This document shows positions 1 through 5,258 of a stretch of 11,310 nucleotides of DNA, piece after piece. The stretch comes from a bacterium SM23_31 (GTDB taxonomy: Bacteria; SM23-31): positions 1-11,310 of the forward strand of contig LJUD01000126.1 of assembly GCA_001304035.1 (NCBI GenBank), in the 5' to 3' direction. The notes under the pieces are model-generated. The model worked only from the letters and a program-made list of their open reading frames with translations, ran no database searches and was not told the DNA's origin. Position 1 is the stretch's first letter; each line of letters starts with the position of its first letter. A program made the translations under genes and the position numbers.

Positions 1-2
1 TG

Positions 3-299
3 CAATGCTCGATGTGCCACACGTTTTTATTCTGTAAGGATTGCCATGCTGAAGCAATATTGAAAAAACCCATCCCTCAAAAATCAGCCGACGGAACTCC
101 GGGCAGCCTGTATAACTGGGATATTAAAAATGTCGATCTCCGTTATTTTCATGATCTTTATTATGAATACCTCCACTCTGCTTTGACCGAAAAAGAGTTT
201 GAAGAGTGCAAATTCTGCCACGGCGGCGAGGATTACTGCAGTACCTGTCATTTACCTGTGCTGCCTCGAAGCAAAAAGCTAACAATCATTAAAAAGTAA
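3..299 (+). CDS. Multihaem c-type cytochrome, C-terminal fragment (5' end outside window)
   Basis: The reading frame is open from the left edge, so only the last 98 residues are seen. They hold four CXXCH haem-attachment motifs: CSMCH and CKDCH near the start, then CKFCH and CSTCH near the end. That is two close pairs separated by about 50 residues rich in Tyr and Asp. Such motifs bind haem c covalently and place the protein outside the cytoplasmic membrane, in electron transfer. The exact family (c3-like, octahaem or other) cannot be told from the tail. The protein ends in a basic tail and a TAA stop. A weak 5-bp stem (acgga/tccgt, 300-313) follows without a T-run, so it is a poor terminator. 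This is the only clear plus-strand gene in the window and it converges on the nucleotidyltransferase gene. Confidence 0.75.
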   Translation, partial: QCSMCHTFLFCKDCHAEAILKKPIPQKSADGTPGSLYNWDIKNVDLRYFHDLYYEYLHSALTEKEFEECKFCHGGEDYCSTCHLPVLPRSKKLTIIKK

Positions 300-432
300 A
301 CGGACACCTCCGTCACATTCTGTATTAATTTAAATGAGCTTAGATTCTTATGGACTTGCACGCTTAAATTGTTCGTGGGCACTAAGGGACACAAACCTGC
401 TACACACTGATTATGAGATAGTGGGGCAGCTA
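300..432. other. Spacer between converging genes
   Basis: This stretch separates the stops of two convergent genes. Apart from the small stem at 300-313 I see no terminator, RNA gene or repeat. Confidence 0.4.
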
Positions 433-1026
433 TTATTTGAGACTTGTCTTAAAAAGATTTTTCAATTTATTTATTATTTCCGGTGTTTTTTTTACTTCAC
501 ATAATGGAAATAGCTGATCAATAATGTAATCTGTATTAAGTTTTTTCCCTTGGCGTATTATAACACTTTCAACATCCACCCAATCTCTTGTTCTATCTGC
601 AAATGCCTTAAGAACAATAAGGTCTTCCGCTGAACAAGTGATTAAAGAACAATCCGGGTAAAATGTAAATTGCGTAGCTTGTTTTATCATCTCTTCTTCA
701 AAGGGTAAACCGGAAAGAGAAATATCCACAGAAACTCCATTAGAAGCATATAATAACAATACTCTATTTTCCAATGCAAAAATTAGTGCATCAGGAATTC
801 TCGATTTATACAATCTTATAAGTGTTTTTATATATTGTTCTTCATTTCCAAAGCCACATAATAAACAGAGATCAATATCCTGGGTTATTCGTATTTCGCC
901 CCAGCGAATAACTGCCAAGCCACCAATAAAACAAAAAGACCATTTTTGTTTTTCAAATTCATTTTGAAATTCTAATCCTGCTTGAAATAACGGATTAATC
1001 TTTTTAAATTTTTCATACTCATTCAT
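433..1026 (-). CDS. MNT/AbiEii-type nucleotidyltransferase, putative toxin (intact)
   Basis: This 197-aa protein carries the pol-beta-fold nucleotidyltransferase signature. It has a Gly-Gly at residues 35-36 in FIGGLAV, an Asp-x-Asp metal-binding pair at D50/D52 in QDIDL, and a likely third carboxylate at D101 in VSVDISL. Enzymes of this group transfer a nucleotide to a target, and many serve as toxins of AbiEii-like toxin-antitoxin or phage-defence pairs. All catalytic residues I can place are present and no frame break is seen, unlike the related gene at 3022-3835. The start lies 6 bases after the stop of the 82-aa gene, so the two are surely co-transcribed. The Shine-Dalgarno sequence is weak, consistent with translational coupling. 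Target and toxicity are inference. Confidence 0.75.
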   Translation of the reverse strand: MNEYEKFKKINPLFQAGLEFQNEFEKQKWSFCFIGGLAVIRWGEIRITQDIDLCLLCGFGNEEQYIKTLIRLYKSRIPDALIFALENRVLLLYASNGVSVDISLSGLPFEEEMIKQATQFTFYPDCSLITCSAEDLIVLKAFADRTRDWVDVESVIIRQGKKLNTDYIIDQLFPLCEVKKTPEIINKLKNLFKTSLK

Positions 1027-1032
1027 ATTCTA

Positions 1033-1281
1033 TTATTCTAATTCTTGGTTATAAAGTTTCATAAAAATTTTTTGCTGTTCTATTAAGCCGCTGCTCAGAC
1101 GAACAGTCCTGTGCTCAAAGGCGTAGTGCAACATTTCGTTCAGCAATTGTTGATTTTTTTGATAATAATTATCAGACCTAAATTCATTGAATTTTATTTC
1201 TTGTAAGGAAGTACCTGCTTTTTCCCAAATATCGATCCAATTTTTTATTGTTTTTCTATCAGTATCTTTCATTTTTAGCAT
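1033..1281 (-). CDS. Small protein preceding the nucleotidyltransferase, putative antitoxin/partner
   Basis: This 82-aa, mostly helical, charged protein has no signal peptide or membrane segment. Features are a Trp-rich start (NWIDIWEKAG) and a C-terminal block with GLIEQQKIF. From memory, small proteins with this layout often precede AbiEii/MNT-like nucleotidyltransferase genes, which suggests they act as the partner or antitoxin. I know no established biochemical role. It is first in the two-gene operon. An AAAGGT Shine-Dalgarno-like sequence lies upstream of the ATG at 1281. A second ATG three codons later is possible. Immediately upstream is the degenerate palindrome at about 1296-1327, so the promoter must lie within or beyond it. 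Confidence 0.6.
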   Translation of the reverse strand: MLKMKDTDRKTIKNWIDIWEKAGTSLQEIKFNEFRSDNYYQKNQQLLNEMLHYAFEHRTVRLSSGLIEQQKIFMKLYNQELE

Positions 1282-1295
1282 TATCTATATTACCT

Positions 1296-1327
1296 TTAGA
1301 TTCTCCCGAGTACTCGGAGGAATGACA
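1296..1327. repeat. Degenerate GC-rich palindromic element (copy P1)
   Basis: The core ccgagtactcgg (1306-1317) is a perfect 12-bp palindrome, flanked by agatt on one side and aatgac on the other. The same parts occur in the element at 2731-2774, where the core is 18 bp and the flanks are longer. P1 is best read as a shortened relative of that intergenic repeat. It sits directly in front of the 82-aa gene. Confidence 0.55.
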
Positions 1328-1362
1328 TTGATATTAATTGATTTTATTTAGTAGCATCCTGT

Positions 1363-1520
1363 TCAGAAATCAAATTTATGAATTAATCTGGTTAAGTTAT
1401 GAAAATGAACGTCTTTTTACCATCCAATTTTCTAAGATATTTTTTGAACTTATGCGTTAATGTATCCGGATGATAATTAAATAGCTTATCTTCTTTTTTA
1501 TCAATATACAATTCTATAAC
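1363..1520 (-). pseudogene. Tyrosine recombinase remnant 1
   Basis: Reading the minus strand from 1520 gives a stretch including LFNYHPDTLTHKFKKYLRKL and then KKDVHFHNL, the segment leading into the catalytic H-x-x-R box of phage-type integrases. The frame changes by one base in the A-run before the Asp (five A's here, seven in remnant 3). After HNL the match to the family stops: the expected RDTFASHL is replaced by unrelated codons and a stop. The piece therefore lacks the catalytic Arg, the second His and the Tyr. It follows 21 bases after the stop of the broken ATPase gene. Positions 1395-1418 are the 24-bp block shared with remnants 2 and 3. Confidence 0.65.
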
Positions 1521-1541
1521 TTAATCTACAAGTCCTGTTTT

Positions 1542-2542
1542 TTAATGTTGTTTCGGTAATAATTCCCGAATGAGTTCCCGTAAACCGGTAAAATCTACCT
1601 GCAAAACGCCGTACGCCTTTTCGTATTTTCGTTCGACGTCGCTGCATACAACGTAATTTTTCCCCTCCGGGTAGCGCCGCCGGAACGCTTGTATTCCTGC
1701 CGGCTCAAATGCTTGAGAGGACCATTTACACTCTATGGCAACCGGGTTACCGCCTCGGGGTTTTATGATAAAATCTACTTCATGGCCGGACTTATCGCGC
1801 CAATATTGAACGTTTCTCTGCTGAAGTGCGGCGAACATTTCATTGAGAACGATATGCTCCCAAAAATACCCCAGATCATCATGCCGCAGCGTATTTATTC
1901 CTTTGTAATAACAGATAAAACCCGTATCGAAACCGTATACTTTGGGCGCAGATACATTAGCAATAATTCTATGAAGCGTTGGAACGACGCTCTTTTTTCA
2001 AGGCGGAAGAGTTCCTGTATATCCTTTGCCCAAAAGGAATCGATCCATTCTTGAAAATCCCGCTCCGGGATTTGGGAAGAAAGAAAAAATGGAGGAAGAC
2101 CGCCGTGAACCATACGATGTTCTATATCCTGATTTTCAAAACAGACAATATCCTCCAGAATCATCGGCGTCAACCACAAATCCCGTTTCCTTCCCGCAAG
2201 CGTATCCCGAAATTTTGACGAAGCGCCCAACGTTGAAGAACCGGTTGCAATGATACGAATGCCGGGAAAATGATCGGCAGCAATTTTGAGTACTTCAGAC
2301 GGATTCATTAAGCGGTGAATTTCATCAAGAACGACGTACTGATCTTTAAAACGTTTCCAAAAACTTTCAACGTCTTCCAGCATTCTTCTGACGCTGGGGA
2401 GTTCACAGTCGAAATATTCGGCATAATTTAAAGATTGGCATAAACAGGTTTTTCCCGATCTTCGGACACCGGAGAGCCAAATGACACTTCTTTCATGCCA
2501 GAAGTGCTCTATTTTTTCAATCCATATAGTTCGATTAATCAT
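1542..2542 (-). pseudogene. AAA ATPase of the AAA_14/DUF4143 family, internally deleted and frameshifted
   Basis: The N-terminal part, from the ATG at 2542, has Walker A GVRRSGKT (residues 25-32), Walker B VVLDEIH (about 70-76) and a sensor-like ATGSS. It runs in frame to about 1960 and then into unrelated codons and a stop at 1895. From 1961 a different frame continues with APKVYGFDTGF, then FWEHIVLNEMFAAL, YWRDKSGHEVDF and VAIECKWS, which is the nuclease-like DUF4143 end, stopping at 1542. The two halves total about 334 codons. Intact relatives are roughly 375-400, and the part normally between them (winged helix and its linker) is missing. So both a deletion of some 40-50 codons and a frame change have occurred. 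An upstream ATG at 2569 exists, but the family start motif fits 2542. Intact members are often orphan genes with suspected toxin or defence roles. Confidence 0.8.
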
Positions 2543-2566
2543 ATAGAGACATAGTAATAAATGATT

Positions 2567-2629
2567 CAACTAAATGCAAGCAAAATTGCGTTTAGTCATA
2601 CCAAATGAAAAAGCACCTGCATTTAGTTG
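2567..2629. repeat. 12-bp inverted repeat in front of the ATPase pseudogene
   Basis: The arm caactaaatgca (2567-2578) is matched exactly by tgcatttagttg (2618-2629), with 39 bases between. A related partial copy, gcgtttagt, lies between the arms. It is in the promoter region of the broken ATPase gene and could be a former operator or the end of a small element. No function can be shown. Confidence 0.45.
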
Positions 2630-2730
2630 TAAATATGAACTTTGAATTCAAATCAATACGAATAACAGAATGACCATATATGTAAAAATTAATTTTTCGC
2701 ATAATCTCAGTTTGGATAATATTGACATAT

Positions 2731-2774
2731 AGAGATTGCTTCTCCCCCGAGTACTCGGGGGATCGCAATGACGG
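2731..2774. repeat. Palindromic intergenic element (copy P2)
   Basis: The core cccccgagtactcggggg (2744-2761) is a perfect 18-bp palindrome, flanked by gagattgc on the left and gcaatgac on the right. The outer attgc/gcaat pair also in reverse complement. Elements of the form cattgcg...gcaatctc with a GC-rich hairpin are known as abundant intergenic repeats in many genomes. It could form a strong hairpin in either strand's transcript. Confidence 0.7.
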
Positions 2775-2775
2775 T

Positions 2776-2869
2776 ATTATTCTTATCTGTCATTGCATGG
2801 CTCCCTCCTTGTTCAGAAAGTCAGATGACGCTCTGTGATATTGTCGGCATTATTCTTATCTGTCATTGC
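2776..2869. repeat. 21-bp direct repeat pair
   Basis: Positions 2776-2796 and 2849-2869 are identical over 21 bp (beginning attattcttatctgtc, ending cattgc), 73 bp apart. Each copy runs into a cattgc end like that of the palindromic elements. The repeat probably records duplication or partial loss of one such element between P2 and P3. Confidence 0.7.
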
Positions 2870-2915
2870 GAGGATCCCCCCCGCATACTGCGGGGGAGGA
2901 AGACGCGGCAATCTC
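2861..2915. repeat. Palindromic intergenic element (copy P3), opposite orientation to P2
   Basis: The stem cccccgca (2878-2885) pairs with tgcggggg (2889-2896) around a 3-base loop. The outer flanks are tgtcattgcg on the left and gcggcaatctc on the right, the reverse complement order of P2. P2 and P3 therefore bound 2731-2915 with inverted gagattgc/gcaatctc ends. Confidence 0.7.
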
Positions 2916-2976
2916 AATACTGACTATAAATCAATACTTATATGTAAATTTTAAAAATTACAGAAGTTCAGTCTTT

Positions 2977-3013
2977 AGTTATGAAAATGAACGTCTTTTT
3001 TAACACCCGATTT
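2977..3013 (-). pseudogene. Tyrosine recombinase remnant 2 (short)
   Basis: The minus strand reads RKSGVKKDVHFHN followed by a stop, matching the segment before the catalytic H-x-x-R box. Positions 2977-3000 are identical over 24 bp to 1395-1418 and differ by one base from 5192-5215. Recombinase homology ends right after the HN codons, as in remnant 1. It lies 8 bases beyond the stop of the toxin pseudogene, whose last codons resemble the DNA in front of remnant 3. Confidence 0.55.
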
Positions 3014-3021
3014 TCTCTATA

Positions 3022-3835
3022 TCACTCTGAATATGGCTGAATATTTAATTCATCCAAGAAAGCATTTACTCTTTCAAAAGCATCTCTCCGGAGCATGTTT
3101 TTTTCTTCATCATCCTCCATTTCTTCAAAATTAACTATCCATTCCGGTCCTATCATATCCGGACTTTCAAATTTCGCTTTTACCTTGCCGAGTCCTTCTC
3201 GAATGAGTTTGTTATCGATATGCGGTCTGAACACTTCGACCAATGCACTTAAACCGCCCGGATAGTTTTTAATTACAAAATATATATCATATGCATCTTT
3301 TTCGCTTTTCCGCTCCCATAAAGCCATACCCTTCATCACTAAGAACGGTATTAAACCGGCGACTTTTACCGTAATTTCATTTTCAGCGCCATCAGGCATT
3401 TTCCCGAAGGTCTGCTCCACGTGCTTTTCGCGCTTTAATATCCTGAATTCTCTAATGACGACGGCTTCTTTTAGTGCCGCCGTATTCACCGGCTAATATG
3501 TCTACTTCAACGTTAAACTTTCTACCGGAAGGAGTATCTGCTTCTTTCAGAAATGCATAAGGTATATTATCTGATTTAAGGACATAACCGTGTTTTTTTA
3601 AGAGTTCAAGAATAGTCCTGTAATGTGCTTCGGATACCTGTTCGAAATTAAGTGCAATATCAATGTCAAGACTGCCTGTATGTTCATGCCTGACATGATT
3701 CATAAGAAAATACGGCACCCATCCACCGATTATGGCAATATTATCGCGGTACTCGCCAAGAATAGTCATTAATTCCAATAAAACGGATAAACAGATTTCT
3801 GTTTCTTCTCTTATATATTCTGATTTTGTTCCCAC
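3022..3835 (-). pseudogene. AbiEii-like nucleotidyltransferase toxin, inactivated by a stop codon and a frameshift
   Basis: The first part, from a GTG at 3835, has Gly-Gly at 37-38 (IIGGWVP), the Asp pair D57/D59 in SLDIDIAL and a third Asp at 112 in VEVDILAGEYGG, the nucleotidyltransferase core. A TAG at 3452-3454 interrupts it. The same frame continues behind the stop with RIQDIKARKARGAD, which is family-like sequence. A second lesion near 3405 then shifts the frame, probably with loss of several codons. The other frame carries the C-terminal part, from KMPDGAENE through VAGLIPFLVMKGMAL and KDAYDIYFVI, to the stop at 3022. The total of about 271 codons is close to normal length. The GTG overlaps the end of the AbiEi-like gene by 25 bases, the usual antitoxin-toxin arrangement. 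Without recoding, no full toxin can be made. Confidence 0.8.
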
Positions 3836-4902
3836 CGAGGTTTAATCCTTTCATTCAGAATGAATTCAGCGGCTTCTTCTCCCCTCTTTTTGTATTGTTT
3901 CAAATCAAGATACAATTGAATATCCGAAACTACATTTTTACCATCAATATTTTGCATACAGTCAAAAACACCGTCATCAAAAGGAGTAAGTATCGAGACA
4001 TTCGCACCCGAAGTAACCGATTTAAGTTTAAGGTTTTCAACCAACTCATTAAGCGGTCCTTTTACATAGCAAAATACCTGATTATATCTTAGATAAGGTG
4101 CAATAAGGTTTGCTCCGGATGTCATAGTAAATGCATAAGCTATATTCTTTTTATCGCAGTATTCTGCCAAATTATTCTCTATTGTTTTCGTATCTTCAAG
4201 CGAAAAATAATCTTGTACTCTGTTAAATCTATAACGGTATACTTTCCCCCATTCACTTAATAACTCAACCGGTTTATCTATGTAGAATTTTTTCCTTTGT
4301 TGACCAGTAGTCTCTTGAATAAACTCCTTTTCAAACAAACGCTCTTTCAGCTTCGAGACCTGTCCTATACTAATTCCCGCTTCTTCAGAAAGCTCTTTCA
4401 CATACCAAAGCTTTCGAGGATTGCATAATAATAGCCTTATAGCCCTGCTCGATTTCGCAGAGAAAACCATTTTTAGCGGTCTGGTATCCGGAAACGAATT
4501 CTGCCGTCCCTCTATGCTTATGTAGATATTCTCAAACTGAATCAGACAATTACCGGATAAGTCAACGAAACCGACATTATTTTCAAGACAGATTTTCTTC
4601 GATTCTTCTGAAATATAAGGAGCGGCTATTATTCCATAATAATATTGTTTATCTGCAAGAAATGATTTTAATTGATAAGCAGCCATTCTTATAAAGCGAG
4701 GCTGTCCGACTGATTTTACTGCTACAATTATCTTCCAATTTTTCTTTTTCCCTAATCCGACATTATAAACCAAATCAGCTTTTAGATCAGAAGATATTGA
4801 GTATTCGTTTATGACATTATTAATTTCATCCGGATTTACATTCTTAAGCAAATCCGGTAAGATAACTCTTATTCTATCTACAATTTGTTTTTCGTTAAGC
4901 AT
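3811..4902 (-). CDS. AbiEi-like type IV antitoxin / transcriptional regulator (intact)
   Basis: Numbering from an upstream ATG at 4932, the protein has 373 residues; from the preferred ATG at 4902 it has 363. Residues about 45-135 look like a PD-(D/E)XK nuclease-type core (ADLVYNV, IVAVKSVGQPR, IIAAPYIS, VGFVDLSGNC). The position I expect to be Glu in VEVKS is Ala71, so it is probably catalytically dead. Residues about 160-206 form a winged helix-turn-helix (SRAIRLLL, LSEEAGISIGQVSKLKERL). The C-terminal part (MTSGANLIAPYLRYNQVF, DIQLYLDL, KRGEEAAE) matches AbiEi-family antitoxins cognate to AbiEii nucleotidyltransferases. The toxin gene follows with a 25-base overlap. The predicted transcription start near 4934 would leave the 4932 ATG leaderless, hence the choice of 4902, although no good Shine-Dalgarno is seen. 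The palindromes at the promoter suggest autorepression. Confidence 0.75.
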   Translation of the reverse strand: MLNEKQIVDRIRVILPDLLKNVNPDEINNVINEYSISSDLKADLVYNVGLGKKKNWKIIVAVKSVGQPRFIRMAAYQLKSFLADKQYYYGIIAAPYISEESKKICLENNVGFVDLSGNCLIQFENIYISIEGRQNSFPDTRPLKMVFSAKSSRAIRLLLCNPRKLWYVKELSEEAGISIGQVSKLKERLFEKEFIQETTGQQRKKFYIDKPVELLSEWGKVYRYRFNRVQDYFSLEDTKTIENNLAEYCDKKNIAYAFTMTSGANLIAPYLRYNQVFCYVKGPLNELVENLKLKSVTSGANVSILTPFDDGVFDCMQNIDGKNVVSDIQLYLDLKQYKKRGEEAAEFILNERIKPRWEQNQNI

Positions 4903-4922
4903 ATGTTTCACTAATTTAAGCG

Positions 4923-4942
4923 GTTTCACCATTTGGTGAAAG
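4923..4942. promoter_or_regulatory. Palindromic operator A over the transcription start
   Basis: tttcacca and tggtgaaa (4924-4931 and 4934-4941) are perfect 8-bp arms around a 2-base centre. The site lies directly downstream of, and touches, the predicted -10 box, and covers the predicted start and the ATG at 4932. A protein bound here would block transcription. The helix-turn-helix protein encoded next is the obvious candidate. Confidence 0.65.
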
Positions 4943-4969
4943 TATAATAAATAATGAAACCAAAGTCAA
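4941..4969 (-). promoter_or_regulatory. Sigma70-type promoter of the antitoxin-toxin operon
   Basis: On the minus strand TTGACT (4969-4964) and TATACT (4946-4941) are separated by exactly 17 bases. Each differs by one base from the consensus TTGACA/TATAAT. Transcription would start near 4934. Confidence 0.7.
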
Positions 4970-4992
4970 GATAATTTTCATTAAAAATAGGT

Positions 4993-5012
4993 GTTTCACC
5001 ATTTGGTGAAAC
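4993..5012. promoter_or_regulatory. Palindromic operator B upstream of the promoter
   Basis: gtttcacca and tggtgaaac (4993-5001 and 5004-5012) are perfect 9-bp arms around a 2-base centre. It repeats operator A 70 bp away. The similarity covers 37 bp (4924-4960 against 4994-5030, 32 identical), including the aataatgaaac end, so the whole operator segment was duplicated. The -10-like part is lost in this copy. Confidence 0.65.
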
Positions 5013-5033
5013 GCCCATAAATAATGAAACATG

Positions 5034-5258
5034 TTAATACGGCAACTTATTTGTCATATCCCTATAAAGCCCCGGATTTAAATAACCATAGAATTTTTCC
5101 GCAACTTTCACATCAGAATGATTTAAATATCTCGATACATTCAATAAATCCACTCCCTGCATAATCAAATGAGAAGCGAATGTATCTCTTAAGTTATGAA
5201 AATGAATGTCTTTTTTTACATTCGATATTCTAAGACATTTTCTCGAGTATGGGCGCAA
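5034..5258 (-). pseudogene. Tyrosine recombinase remnant 3: C-terminal catalytic half
   Basis: From a TTG at 5258 the frame encodes 74 residues. It has the box HNLRDTFASHL (His21, Arg24), then YLNHSDVKVAEKFYGYL with His47 and the probable nucleophile Tyr57, and a short tail ending at 5034. The N-terminal DNA-binding domain and the first catalytic Arg are absent, and a stop precedes the TTG in the same frame. It therefore cannot be an active recombinase alone. The front of the piece overlaps the last codons of the aminotransferase gene in another frame by 29 bases. The 24-bp block is at 5192-5215, one base different from the other two copies. Whether the fragment is translated is doubtful. Confidence 0.7.

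Larger units (their letters stand above)
2570..3021. other. Repeat-rich spacer between ATPase pseudogene and toxin pseudogene
   Basis: I see no gene here. The stretch holds the 12-bp inverted repeat, two GC-rich palindromic elements in mirror orientation (2731-2774 and 2861-2915), a 21-bp direct repeat (2776-2796 and 2849-2869) and recombinase remnant 2. AT-rich filler lies between them. Confidence 0.6.

Noticed and set aside
300..313. Rho-independent terminator after the cytochrome gene
   Set aside because: It has only a 5-bp stem with no T-run behind it.
2731..2915. CRISPR-like repeat and spacer pattern
   Set aside because: There are only two unlike palindromes in opposite orientation and one direct-repeat pair with a 52-bp gap. 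There is no regular unit and no cas gene.
3022..3835. Programmed readthrough or frameshifting in the toxin gene
   Set aside because: Two independent lesions, a plain TAG and a shift with probable loss of codons, are simpler to explain by decay. I see no slippery site or recoding structure at either.
5034..5258. A functional small recombinase
   Set aside because: The first catalytic Arg and the DNA-binding domain are absent, the start is a TTG inside another gene, and a stop precedes it in frame.
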